A stretch of 64,000 bases of DNA from Lachnospiraceae bacterium (GTDB lineage Bacteria; Bacillota; Clostridia; Lachnospirales; Lachnospiraceae): assembly GCA_028696165.1 (NCBI GenBank), contig JAQVHQ010000001.1, positions 62,001-126,000 of the forward strand, given 5' to 3'. Numbering within the stretch: the first letter of the stretch is position 1; every line of letters begins with the position of its first letter. Of this stretch, positions 43,335 to 52,858 are shown piece after piece. Both the position numbers and the translations under genes were made by a program. The notes beneath the pieces are model-generated. The model did no database searches. It was given only the letters and a program-made list of their open reading frames with translations, and was not told where the DNA came from.

Positions 43335-44495
43335 CTAATTACTCTTCTTCTTAGAAACCACATCAAAGATAACAGCAGCCAACAAAACACCGCCCTTAAC
43401 TACCTTCTGCCAGTTCGCATCAACACCCATCAGAGACATACCCAGATTGATAACACCCATCAAAGTAGCACCAATGATAACTCCCGGTACTGTACCCGTT
43501 CCACCATAAGCAGAAGCACCACCGATAAAACAAGAACCAATAGCATCCATCTCATAGTTCGTACCAGCAGTAGGATTAGCAGAATTCAAACGAGTGATTG
43601 TAATCATAGCCGCAACAGCTGCCAGCACAGCCATATTTGTATAAGCAAAGAAATACACTCTATTTGTATTAATACCAGATAATTGTGTAGCCTTCTCATT
43701 ACCACCCACAGCATACAGGTGACGTCCAATGGTTGTTCTCGAAGTAATATACGCATAAATCAAAACAACAACAACAATCCAAATCAAAACATTCGGAATA
43801 CCTTTATACTTTGCAAGTTTATATGCGAATGCCAGAATAACAACCGCAATAATAATCAGATTAGCAAAAAATCCTCCGGCAGCTTTCACAGAATAGCCTT
43901 TTTTAATTCTGGACTGACGTCCTAAAACAGAGGAAATAATAAATGCTGCCGCAATCAGAACTCCTGCCGCCATACAAGTAATATTAATCCCCTTACCGCC
44001 AAAGAAATCCACTACATAGTAATTAAATAACTGTAAGAAACTATCCGGCATAGGAGCAATCGTACGTCCTTCCAATACAATATTAGATAGACCACGGAAC
44101 ATAAGCATACCTGCCAGAGTAACGATAAATGGTGGGATACGTACATATGCAATCCAGAATCCCTGCCATACACCGATAATCAAACCAACTAAAAGCATAA
44201 TAAGCATTGCTAAAAATGGATTCATAGCGTTATCAACCATGAGTTTACCACCGATAGCACCTACCAGACATACTACAGAACCTACAGAAAGATCGATATT
44301 ACCACCTGTCAGGATACAGAGTAACATACCTGTTGCCAATACGAAAACATATGCATTTTGTGCAATCAAGTTCGTAATGTTTTGTGGAGCGAGCATACTG
44401 CCCTTTGTCTGCCACGTAAAAAATGCTGTTACTAAAACCAGCGCAATAACCATTGTATATTTCTTTAAAATTGCTGAAATATTCGCCTTATTCAT
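43335..44495 (-). CDS. Monosaccharide ABC transporter permease (XylH/MglC type)
   Basis: A 386-aa membrane permease of the CUT2 family with about ten hydrophobic segments and the family signature GGNIDLSVGSVVCLVGAIGG (about residues 65-84) and SANPTAGTNYEMDAI near 312. Forms the channel for the binding protein at 46146 with the ATPase at 44500. ATG at 44495 follows AAAGGAGAA; the gap to the ATPase stop is 4 bases. Substrate likely a pentose or galactose-type sugar. Confidence 0.92.
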   Translation of the reverse strand: MNKANISAILKKYTMVIALVLVTAFFTWQTKGSMLAPQNITNLIAQNAYVFVLATGMLLCILTGGNIDLSVGSVVCLVGAIGGKLMVDNAMNPFLAMLIMLLVGLIIGVWQGFWIAYVRIPPFIVTLAGMLMFRGLSNIVLEGRTIAPMPDSFLQLFNYYVVDFFGGKGINITCMAAGVLIAAAFIISSVLGRQSRIKKGYSVKAAGGFFANLIIIAVVILAFAYKLAKYKGIPNVLIWIVVVVLIYAYITSRTTIGRHLYAVGGNEKATQLSGINTNRVYFFAYTNMAVLAAVAAMITITRLNSANPTAGTNYEMDAIGSCFIGGASAYGGTGTVPGVIIGATLMGVINLGMSLMGVDANWQKVVKGGVLLAAVIFDVVSKKKSN

Positions 44496-44499
44496 TCCA

Positions 44500-46038
44500 C
44501 TATTCTCCTTTGCTTGATTTTAAAATGCGGGACATGATTGCTTCCTGGGTAGCCTCTTTTGCATCCAGCTCTCCCACCATTTTGCCTTCATTCATTATGT
44601 AGATACGGTCTGACATACCAAGAACTTCAGGTAATTCAGATGAAATCATAATAACGGATTTTCCAGCCGCAACCAAATCATTAATAATACAGTATATTTC
44701 GTATTTTGCCCCAACATCAATACCTCGTGTCGGCTCATCAAGAATCAGAATATCCGGTTCTGCAAACATCCATTTTGCAAGAAGTACCTTCTGCTGATTT
44801 CCACCACTTAGATTCCCCACATTTTGTTCTACGGAAGGGCATTTTGTCTTTAATTTTCCACGATACTCTTCTGCGACATTGTATTCCTTGTCCAGATTAA
44901 TCACGGTGTGCTTACTTACCCCTGCAAGATTTGCCAGCGTAGTATTTGTTTTAATAGAATTCGACAAAATCAGTCCATTTCCTTTTCTATCTTCTGTTAC
45001 ATAAGCAATTTTATGATTAATAGCATCCCGGACATCTTTTAAATGCACTTCCTTACCATCAATCAATAATTGTCCTGTAATATTTTTTCCATAACTTTTT
45101 CCGAAAATGCTCATGGCAAGTTCTGTACGTCCGGCACCCATAAGACCTGAGATACCAACAACCTCACCTTTTCGAATATTCATATTTACATTTTTTACAA
45201 CCTGTTGTCCTGCATAGACCGGATGATCCACACACCAGTCTTTTACTTCCAGTGCCACATCACCTATTGCGACATTTTCCCGTTTTGGAAAACGGTCTGT
45301 TAAATCTCTTCCAACCATACCTTTAATAATACGATCCTCTGTAATCTGATCAACTTTTTTATCCAGGGTCTCTATAGTAGCGCCATCACGAATAACCGTA
45401 ATCTTATCTGCTACATAAGATATTTCATTTAATTTATGAGAAATGATTATGGAGGTCATGCCCTGCTCTTTAAATTTCAACAGCAAATCCAGCAATGCCT
45501 GGGAATCATTTTCATTCAAAGATGATGTAGGTTCATCCAGTATGAGCAGTTTTGCATTTTTCGCCAATGCTTTGGCAATTTCTACCAGCTGCTGTTTACC
45601 CGTGCCGAGTTCTTTAATCAAGGTCTGGGAAGATTCTTTTAATCCTACCTGACGAAGATATTTTTCAGACTCGCCATATGTGGTACTCCAGTCGATGGCA
45701 AAAGCTTTGCCTCTCTCATTTCCCAAATACATATTTTCACCAATACTCATATACGGAACCAGTGCCAGTTCCTGATGAATAATGACAATTCCTTTTTCTT
45801 CACTATCTTTAATCTTTGCAAATTTACAGATTTCTCCATTATATATAATGTCGCCTTCATAAGAACCATATGGATAAATGCCGCTAAGTACATTCATCAG
45901 TGTGGATTTTCCAGCTCCATTTTCGCCTACCAGCGCATGGATTTCGCCTTCTTCAACCTGCAGATTGACATTATCAAGTGCTTTTACACCCGGGAATGTT
46001 TTTGTGATATTTTTCATTTCCAGAATAATCTTTGCCAA
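44500..46038 (-). CDS. Sugar ABC transporter ATP-binding protein (XylG/MglA type, duplicated ATPase)
   Basis: A 512-aa ATPase with two nucleotide-binding halves, typical of CUT2 importers. First half: Walker [13 protein letters not shown] (about 37-48), signature region [13 protein letters not shown], Walker [10 protein letters not shown]. Second half: degenerate Walker A ([12 protein letters not shown], about 287-298), signature [15 protein letters not shown], Walker [13 protein letters not shown]. The start is TTG at 46038 with CAGGAGGGG upstream. It lies between the binding-protein and permease genes. Confidence 0.93.
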   Translation of the reverse strand: MAKIILEMKNITKTFPGVKALDNVNLQVEEGEIHALVGENGAGKSTLMNVLSGIYPYGSYEGDIIYNGEICKFAKIKDSEEKGIVIIHQELALVPYMSIGENMYLGNERGKAFAIDWSTTYGESEKYLRQVGLKESSQTLIKELGTGKQQLVEIAKALAKNAKLLILDEPTSSLNENDSQALLDLLLKFKEQGMTSIIISHKLNEISYVADKITVIRDGATIETLDKKVDQITEDRIIKGMVGRDLTDRFPKRENVAIGDVALEVKDWCVDHPVYAGQQVVKNVNMNIRKGEVVGISGLMGAGRTELAMSIFGKSYGKNITGQLLIDGKEVHLKDVRDAINHKIAYVTEDRKGNGLILSNSIKTNTTLANLAGVSKHTVINLDKEYNVAEEYRGKLKTKCPSVEQNVGNLSGGNQQKVLLAKWMFAEPDILILDEPTRGIDVGAKYEIYCIINDLVAAGKSVIMISSELPEVLGMSDRIYIMNEGKMVGELDAKEATQEAIMSRILKSSKGE

Positions 46039-46107
46039 TTCTACCCCTCCTGTTCTTTCAAATTCACCGGAGACTTTATCTCCCTTTTTGCTTCTTTCAA
46101 GATAATG

Positions 46108-46130
46108 CAGGCGGGCTTATCACCCGCCTG
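46108..46130 (-). terminator. Stem-loop after the sugar-binding gene
   Basis: CAGGCGGG pairs with CCCGCCTG across a 7-base loop in the gap between the binding-protein and ATPase genes. No U-tract; probably protects or attenuates to give excess binding protein. Confidence 0.65.
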
Positions 46131-46145
46131 ACTATATTTTGCAAA

Positions 46146-47309
46146 TTATTTTAAATCATCTTCGGTATAGTATCCAGAATCGATTAACAATTCTTTGTAG
46201 TTATCTGCATCTGCAAATACTGGCTCGCAAAGGTAAGTAGGGATGATGCCTGTTCCATTATCATAAGATTCTGTATCATTAACTTCTGCTTCTCCGCCTG
46301 CCATAAGAGCATCTACCATTTTAACAGTCTGAGTTGCCAGTTCACGAGTATCTTTAAAGATTGACATTGACTGTTTTCCAGCGATCATATTCTTAACATT
46401 TGCGATATCACAGTCCTGACCAGTGATGATTGGATAGTCACCTGTGTAAGCTGCTGCAAGTGAGTTTTCAACACCAAGTGCGGTAGAATCGTTTGAGCAT
46501 AATACTGCGTCTAATTTTGTTCCATCAGAGTAATTTGCTGCTAAGATTGCATCCATTCTTGCCTGAGCTGTCTCTGTTGACCAGTTTGCTGTTGCAACTG
46601 TTGCGAAATCAACCTGTCCTGATTTTACTACTAATTTTCCTTCATCAATGTATGGCTGTAAGACATCCATTGCACCATTGTAGAAGAATTTTGCATTGTT
46701 ATCACCCGGGTCACCGGTGAATACTTCAAGATTGAATGGACCTGCTGCATTATCCAGATCCAGATTATCTCTGATGTATTCGCCCTGTTTGGTTCCTACC
46801 ATATAGTTATCGAATGTTGCATAATAAGAAACAGCATCTGAATTCATAATCAAACGGTCATATGCGATAACAGGAATACCTGCGTCTTTTGCTGCTGCAA
46901 GTGGTGTTCCTAAAGATTCGCCATCGATAGAAGCGATAACTAATACCTGGCATCCATTAGAAACCATATTCTCAATCTGTGAAACCTGAGTAGCTACGTC
47001 ATTACTTGCATACTGAATATCAACTTCATAGCCGGCATCTTTTAACTGCTGCTCCATGTTGCTTCCATCCTGATTCCAACGCTGCAGGTCTTTTGTAGGC
47101 ATTGCTACACCAACTAATTTGCTTCCGCCTTCATCTGCTGCCGGTGCTGCTTCGTCAGCTGCGTCTGCACTTTCGTCTGCAGATTCTTCTGTAGATGCTG
47201 AACCACTGTCCGCTGTTGCTTCTGCACTCTCACCGGATGTACCACAACCTACTACTAAAGATGCAACCATTGTTGCTGCCAGTAAACTGCTAATCACTTT
47301 TTTCTTCAT
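46146..47309 (-). CDS. Sugar-binding lipoprotein of the CUT2 ABC transporter (XylF/ChvE type)
   Basis: A 387-aa extracellular binding protein. Lipobox SLVVGCG with Cys near residue 22, a Ser/Asp/Glu/Ala tether (about 25-58), then a periplasmic-binding-protein fold beginning LVGVAMPTKDLQRWNQDG, which is typical of XylF/ChvE. ATG at 47309 is chosen over 47324 because GGGAGGT precedes it and the signal peptide starts there. First gene of the transporter operon, directly downstream of an AraC-style promoter. Ligand inferred as a pentose from the linked kinase and isomerase. Confidence 0.92.
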   Translation of the reverse strand: MKKKVISSLLAATMVASLVVGCGTSGESAEATADSGSASTEESADESADAADEAAPAADEGGSKLVGVAMPTKDLQRWNQDGSNMEQQLKDAGYEVDIQYASNDVATQVSQIENMVSNGCQVLVIASIDGESLGTPLAAAKDAGIPVIAYDRLIMNSDAVSYYATFDNYMVGTKQGEYIRDNLDLDNAAGPFNLEVFTGDPGDNNAKFFYNGAMDVLQPYIDEGKLVVKSGQVDFATVATANWSTETAQARMDAILAANYSDGTKLDAVLCSNDSTALGVENSLAAAYTGDYPIITGQDCDIANVKNMIAGKQSMSIFKDTRELATQTVKMVDALMAGGEAEVNDTESYDNGTGIIPTYLCEPVFADADNYKELLIDSGYYTEDDLK

Positions 47310-47348
47310 TTTACTACCTCCCAAATACGTTTGTTTTTTGTTAAATAA

Positions 47349-47446
47349 ATCATATCATCTATGAGTTTTTTCCTCAATAGGACATGTTTGCAGATGGACT
47401 GCACATTTTTAACCAACAAAAAAAATGCCCTAAATCAATAGGACAT
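47349..47446 (-). promoter_or_regulatory. Promoter with repeated AraC-type operator
   Basis: Minus strand: -10 TATGAT (47349-47354), 17 bases, weak -35 TTGAGG (47372-47377). ATGTCCTATTGA overlaps the -35 (47374-47385) and recurs at 47435-47446, 61 bases away. The distal copy is half of an inverted repeat, AAAAATGTCCTA with TAGGGCATTTTT. This is the layout for activation by the YesN-type regulator encoded at 48548. Confidence 0.65.
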
Positions 47447-47497
47447 TTTTGCCACAATAAAATGCTACTGTGCAGATTGCATCTTCGTAAACGTTGT

Positions 47498-48544
47498 CTA
47501 TTCTGATACATTTAAATAGACATCTTCTGCTGCATGAAATCCGCTGTCAGTGATAATACTCATATTTTTCTTCGTTACTGCTATGGGCTGAAGTGCTATG
47601 TAGGGAACTTTATATTTGCCATCGCTGATTGTCTGATATTCACTGGTTACTTTCTGTCCCTTAATAAGGGCAACCGTCTCTTCTGCCGCTGTCTTTGCCA
47701 GTTCTTCCACAGGCTTGTATACCGTCATCGTCTGAGTACCTTCCACGATTCTCTGACATGCCGATAAATCTGCATCCTGACCCACAAGTGCAACCTGCCC
47801 CGCCATACGGTTTTCCGCCAATGCACGAAATGCCTGACTGGCCAAATCGTCATTGCCACACATGACCCCACAGATATCCCGTTCTTTTGTCAACCCGTCA
47901 TTTACCCCGCTAAAGGCCTGCTCTGCCAGCCAGTTATCACAATAACTGGTATATACAATCTCCAGTGAACTCTCATCAATAATGCGGTGAAATCCCTCTT
48001 CTACCATCTTTACGTTATTATCCATAGGAGAACCATTAATCATGAAAATCTTTCCACCCTCCGGATGACTTTCTACCAAAGCCTCCGCCATCATCTCTCC
48101 CACGATCTCGTTGTCAAAGGATATGTACAAGTCAGATTTTGCATTCTGAATCAATCTGTCATAGCAAACCACATAGATACCCTGATTTTTCGCTTTTTGA
48201 ACAGTTTCAGACAGTGCATCACAGTCAACTGCAACGATTACCAGTGCATCTACCCCCTTTTCAATGAGATATTCCAGCTGTGATATCTGCTGTTTGCTGT
48301 CTCCGTTTGCATTCTGCACATTGACATCAGCCCCCAGTTCTTTCGCTGTGGATACGAATACATCCCGGTCCCTCAGCCATCGCTCAATTACAAAAGAATC
48401 AAAGCTTAAACCAATCTGCATCCTGCCATCTGTACCCTGTACAGCATCTTTTTCCTGTTCCTGACTTTCCCCACATCCACCTAGACTAAACAGTAAGGTC
48501 GTACAAAGGAGCAAAGTTAAACACCTTTTTATACCATCTCTCAT
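47498..48544 (-). CDS. Sugar-binding lipoprotein linked to the sensor system
   Basis: A 348-aa binding protein of the CUT2 type. Lipobox LLFSLGGCG with Cys near residue 24, then MQIGLSFDSFVIERWLRDRD and two Rossmann-like lobes. It lacks permease partners of its own and starts 4 bases after the response-regulator stop, so it is expressed with the sensor genes. It may feed the transporter encoded downstream or present ligand to the kinase. ATG at 48544 has GATGGGGG upstream. Confidence 0.88.
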   Translation of the reverse strand: MRDGIKRCLTLLLCTTLLFSLGGCGESQEQEKDAVQGTDGRMQIGLSFDSFVIERWLRDRDVFVSTAKELGADVNVQNANGDSKQQISQLEYLIEKGVDALVIVAVDCDALSETVQKAKNQGIYVVCYDRLIQNAKSDLYISFDNEIVGEMMAEALVESHPEGGKIFMINGSPMDNNVKMVEEGFHRIIDESSLEIVYTSYCDNWLAEQAFSGVNDGLTKERDICGVMCGNDDLASQAFRALAENRMAGQVALVGQDADLSACQRIVEGTQTMTVYKPVEELAKTAAEETVALIKGQKVTSEYQTISDGKYKVPYIALQPIAVTKKNMSIITDSGFHAAEDVYLNVSE

Positions 48545-48547
48545 TTT

Positions 48548-50152
48548 TTATGCCCCCATCATGTCATTATCCCTGTATTCACTCGGTGTAACTTCCATAT
48601 ACTTTTTAAATATACGGCTGAAATAATTCGGATCGCTGTATCCTGATTCCACACAGATTTCTTTAATACTTTTTTCAGTATTTTTCAGCAGTAATCTGGC
48701 ATTTTTTATACGGATGGCAGTCAGATATTCAATGAAATTTTCACCCGTTTCTTCCTTAAAGAGTTTACTGAAGTAATATGGGCTGATATCTACCAGTTTT
48801 GATACATCATCCAACGATATATCTTTTTGAAAATTCTGCATTATATAGTTTTTCGCCTTTTCCACCAGGCTCTCGGACTGTTCTTCTTTACTGTTTTGCA
48901 CATTACGACATACTTCTCTGATTTTATCCAGATACCACTGTTTTAGTTCATCGAGACTCTTTGCATTCAACACTTCTGCAAGATAATTGTGCCGATAGGT
49001 AAATCCATAGGTCATACCGCCATTTAAGAATGCAATCTTCTCACATTCCATAACAAATTCCAGCACCTTAATCTGAATATCCGGCATATAGTCCGGATAG
49101 CTTAACACCATCCAGTCAAAAAACTGTGTTGCACAAGTCATGGTGTCTGCAGTTTTACCTTTTTCTACCATGGAGAACATCTTTTTCTCCAGATCGGCCG
49201 GATAATCCCCATCATAATCGCAGCCAATAGGAAGATCCTTGATATGCCCCACACTTCCCATACTTTCATTTACAGCTTTCAAAGATTCCATATAGGATTC
49301 CCTCAGTTCAGCAAAAGGCTTTACAGCACCTATCCCGACACGAAACTTTACTTCCAGTCTCTCGCCCAGCTTACGTACCATACTGCGCGCCCGCTCGATT
49401 ATCTGAATTCGATCTTCATACTCTACAGTTCCAATACTCCTTGGAACAAACAGTATGATTCTGTTTGTCATAACTGGTCCAATTACGCACGAGAAAAATT
49501 CTCGTATTAGTTCACGGCATTCTCCATAGAAAGACTGCGCCCGCACATTCATACCCACCACATTCTGATTGCGCTGTTCACTATCCGGTTCTTCTATCTG
49601 TAGTGTCATAATAAATCCGTAATCTTCCTTTATATCCAGCAATTCTTTATAGTGGTTATTATCATTTTCAAAATCCTCCTGTACAATCAGGTAATTGATA
49701 AATCCATTTTCTATAATTGGAACTACCGTCTCTAATTTTTCCCGGATTTTTAAGTTATCGCTTCTCTTCTTGCGTTCCTGTTCTACGCAGTGCATAGCCT
49801 TCATCAAGACATCAAGTACGGTCTGCTTTTTAACCGGTTTCATAAGGTAATCCACCACACCCAGATTTATCGCCTCTTTCGCATAATCAAACTTATCATA
49901 AGCAGAAATCACGATGAATAATACCGCACTGTTGAATTTGCGAATTTCCTTCATAGCTTCAATTCCATTGATTCCCGGCATTTGAATATCTATAAAGATG
50001 ATATCCGGATGATAAGTCTCCGCCAGTTCAATCACAGTCCGCCCACTCTTTGCAGTCTGAATCTCGCATTCTGCCGCATACTGGCTATTGATTATAGTAC
50101 GCAGTGATTCCAGCATAATTCCTTCATCGTCTGCTAATATGATTCGATACAT
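48548..50152 (-). CDS. YesN-type response regulator with AraC DNA-binding domain
   Basis: A 534-aa regulator. Receiver (about 1-120) with D8-D9, phospho-Asp D55 (IFIDIQMPG) and Lys in LMKPVKK near 107; a long helical middle (about 125-420); C-terminal pair of AraC helix-turn-helix motifs (about 430-530; ISLDDVSKLVDISPYYFSKLF). It overlaps the kinase gene by 19 bases. Likely activates the CUT2 transporter promoter at 47349-47446. Confidence 0.92.
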   Translation of the reverse strand: MYRIILADDEGIMLESLRTIINSQYAAECEIQTAKSGRTVIELAETYHPDIIFIDIQMPGINGIEAMKEIRKFNSAVLFIVISAYDKFDYAKEAINLGVVDYLMKPVKKQTVLDVLMKAMHCVEQERKKRSDNLKIREKLETVVPIIENGFINYLIVQEDFENDNNHYKELLDIKEDYGFIMTLQIEEPDSEQRNQNVVGMNVRAQSFYGECRELIREFFSCVIGPVMTNRIILFVPRSIGTVEYEDRIQIIERARSMVRKLGERLEVKFRVGIGAVKPFAELRESYMESLKAVNESMGSVGHIKDLPIGCDYDGDYPADLEKKMFSMVEKGKTADTMTCATQFFDWMVLSYPDYMPDIQIKVLEFVMECEKIAFLNGGMTYGFTYRHNYLAEVLNAKSLDELKQWYLDKIREVCRNVQNSKEEQSESLVEKAKNYIMQNFQKDISLDDVSKLVDISPYYFSKLFKEETGENFIEYLTAIRIKNARLLLKNTEKSIKEICVESGYSDPNYFSRIFKKYMEVTPSEYRDNDMMGA

Positions 50153-51648
50153 CTTTGCTCCTCCTCACTAAGTGGAATACTAATCGTCACCTTAGTACCC
50201 TGATTTGTTCCGTCACTCTCTATCCGAAAGAGATTTTTCTCCCCATAATACAACTGAAGACGATTTATTACATTGTTAAGACCAACCCCGGTAGAATCCT
50301 TCTGCGATTTATTGGCATGGATTTCTCCTGCATAAACTTCCTGAATTCTTTCTTTCGACATGCCTTTTCCATTGTCCTGTACACAGATTCTGATATAATC
50401 ATTTTCCTGGAAGATACTGAGGACAATAACCCCTTCCCACTCGATATCCCTGATACCATAATTGACTGCATTTTCCACAATAGGCTGTATGATCATACTT
50501 GGAATCTTCTTAAATAATAGCGCAGAATCAACATTTTTCGAGAAATGTATGTCCCCTGCAAACCGTACATTCAAGATATATATATAATTATCCACCGATT
50601 CCACTTCTTCTCCCAGTGTGGCATCATCTGACATTTTCTTAACATTATACCGGAAGAAATCTGCCATCCGCTCTATGAAAAGGCAGGTCTGTTCCGCGTC
50701 CTCCATCATGGCAAGCTGCGCCCCTGCATTGAGGGAATTAAACAAAAAATGGGGATTTATCTGTGCCTGAAGATACTTTAACTGGGCATCTTTAAGATGA
50801 GTTTCCATAAGAAGTTCCTGCTCCTTCATAGCCTGTTCCTTCTCCATACTGTTACGGATCTGTATGATGTACTGACGGATGCTGGCAATCATTGTATTAA
50901 ATGCATTGGTCACAATCGCCACTTCATCTTCTGAATCCGTCTGCAGCATAGGCACATCAAAATTCCCTGCCGCAACCTGATTGGCACTTTGCGCCAGATT
51001 GCCTAATGGCTCTACGATATTTCTCGCCAGTCGGAGCAGAACCAGCATATTAATCAGCGTGATGCAGATTAATACCGTGGAACTTACAATTTCCATATAT
51101 TTGAGTGACTGCACCAATAATTGATAACTGGTGGAATTCATCTTGAACGTCTCATTATTTAATTCATAAATCCAGTTATTGATATATTGATAGAGTTCCT
51201 TGCTCTTCTCATATCCTTCTTTATACTTCTCCACATTCCGTCCACGCTTTGCCTGCACGGTGTCCTGCAGCAAAGTCAGATAGGTATCTGACATATTAGC
51301 AATATTTTTCTCACGAAGCATCAGCTTGTTGTCGGAAGGCTGTCGATTTAACCCGGACAACTGATTTTGAAACTGCTGTTCCATGCGGTAATAGTTTTCC
51401 AGAGATGCTGAACTTTTGGTATTTAAATATTCATAAACGGACTGTTGCGTCTCTTCCAGTGTTTCCAGCAAATCATTTAAGTCTACATTGCTTGAATATA
51501 CCTGATCCACAAGTTCCATCTTATTATTAACTTCCACATACATAAAAAGATTGATCATAAACATAAAAAATGCCGTCAGCGTAAATGCAAGGATTAATTT
51601 GAAACGTATAGACATTCGTGAGAACTTATTCATTATTTTAGAGATCAT
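50134..51648 (-). CDS. LytS/YesM-type sensor histidine kinase
   Basis: A 504-aa membrane kinase. Helix at about 17-36, an extracellular helical sensor (about 40-180), a second helix (about 185-210), HAMP (about 210-265), a coiled segment, phospho-His in NPHFLFNSLN (about residue 297) and an ATPase domain (QPIVENAVNYG; DNGKGM; GVGLNNV). Gene order binding protein, kinase, regulator matches the XylFII-LytS-YesN systems of clostridia, in which a membrane-anchored sugar-binding protein controls the kinase. It overlaps the upstream gene by 4 bases. Confidence 0.92.
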   Translation of the reverse strand: MISKIMNKFSRMSIRFKLILAFTLTAFFMFMINLFMYVEVNNKMELVDQVYSSNVDLNDLLETLEETQQSVYEYLNTKSSASLENYYRMEQQFQNQLSGLNRQPSDNKLMLREKNIANMSDTYLTLLQDTVQAKRGRNVEKYKEGYEKSKELYQYINNWIYELNNETFKMNSTSYQLLVQSLKYMEIVSSTVLICITLINMLVLLRLARNIVEPLGNLAQSANQVAAGNFDVPMLQTDSEDEVAIVTNAFNTMIASIRQYIIQIRNSMEKEQAMKEQELLMETHLKDAQLKYLQAQINPHFLFNSLNAGAQLAMMEDAEQTCLFIERMADFFRYNVKKMSDDATLGEEVESVDNYIYILNVRFAGDIHFSKNVDSALLFKKIPSMIIQPIVENAVNYGIRDIEWEGVIVLSIFQENDYIRICVQDNGKGMSKERIQEVYAGEIHANKSQKDSTGVGLNNVINRLQLYYGEKNLFRIESDGTNQGTKVTISIPLSEEEQRCIESY

Positions 51649-52655
51649 GAGTCCTCCTCCATATTCTGGTATTCCATAATATTGGATTGATTAATGCTCG
51701 TTAAATCCACACTGAAATAATCGCTGACATTTCCTATATTCCGATATTCTTCCAATGCCTCTACCCCATATGATCCAAGTTCTCTGGCATCCACCACCAT
51801 AGACATAGGTATATTATTCTTCTCTATAGCGGAGATAATAGTATCAGAGAGATAGTAACCTATAATCTGCACATCTCCCACGAGATTAAAATCCACCACT
51901 GCCTGATAAGCCCGCTCTGTATCTGCCTCATTTAGGCAAATCAGCACATCTGGACGTTCTGATGCATTCATAAGCATGTCACGGATGATTTCTTCTGAAT
52001 CAAAGATATTCTGCGAACTGATACTCTGGCTGTTTACAACAGCTGTCTGATTATCTGCAAGTCCTTCCTGTAGCGTACTGTTAATCTGGGTAAATATCAG
52101 GTTGCTTGCGATATCCTTTTCCTCTTCATGAAGAAGCACCATCACACGATTCTCTCCCTCTTGAAGAAGCGGAAGTGCTGCAGTTCCATATTTTTGTCCC
52201 AACTGATAGCTATTCACACCCACATAACTCAGCCGTTTACAATTACTGCAGTCTTCTAGTACCGTCACAACAGGTATCCCTGCATCACTGGCCTCATCAA
52301 TTGCATTTTGTACATTTCTGGTATCTTCCGGTTCTAATATAATCCCATCTACTTTCGCAGCAATGGCAATCTCTATGTAATCCACCAGTGTATAATTCTG
52401 CGAAGAATCTTCTCCAAGAAGTTCCACATAGGCACCTTCGTTTTCTGCTGTTTCACATGCACTTTTATATACTTCCTGCCAGAATTGACCTGAAGCATTC
52501 AGAGAAATCATGACATAATGCCGGTCATATGTCATTCCTTTTGTCAGTTCATTGATTTTCAATGAATTGGTTATGTAGTTATAATATATGATACTGGCAA
52601 CTGTCAGCAGTATCATGACTGAAATTCCAATAAAAACAGGCAGTTTTTTTCTCAT
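51645..52655 (-). CDS. Membrane-anchored sugar-binding protein (XylFII-like)
   Basis: A 336-aa binding protein with an uncleaved-looking N-terminal helix (LPVFIGISVMILLTVASIIYY, shown here as 20-residue class, about 5-25) and no lipobox Cys, followed by a periplasmic-binding fold (RHYVMISLNASGQFWQEVYK). Lack of a lipobox and position before the kinase fit a sensor accessory rather than a transport component. The ribosome site is weak. It is the first gene of the sensor operon. Confidence 0.85.
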   Translation of the reverse strand: MRKKLPVFIGISVMILLTVASIIYYNYITNSLKINELTKGMTYDRHYVMISLNASGQFWQEVYKSACETAENEGAYVELLGEDSSQNYTLVDYIEIAIAAKVDGIILEPEDTRNVQNAIDEASDAGIPVVTVLEDCSNCKRLSYVGVNSYQLGQKYGTAALPLLQEGENRVMVLLHEEEKDIASNLIFTQINSTLQEGLADNQTAVVNSQSISSQNIFDSEEIIRDMLMNASERPDVLICLNEADTERAYQAVVDFNLVGDVQIIGYYLSDTIISAIEKNNIPMSMVVDARELGSYGVEALEEYRNIGNVSDYFSVDLTSINQSNIMEYQNMEEDS

Positions 52656-52858
52656 TTTTATAATTTGTCCTTATTTAATGTACGCCCTAAAAGGAATAGC
52701 GAACTATGATAATTTAATGGTATCACACTCCGCTATTTTTTCTATCGTATTATTTTGTTATTTTATGCATTATTTTATTATTTTTATTCTATCTGGCAAT
52801 ATTTTTGATATTCAGATGGACTTTCGTCCATCCCCTATATAGGAAGAACCTCCGCAGT

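Noticed and set aside
43269-43925. Plus-strand open frames opposite the sugar permease gene
   Set aside because: They lie antisense within a clear CUT2 permease gene, have low-complexity Asn/Ser/Thr-rich translations and no ribosome sites.
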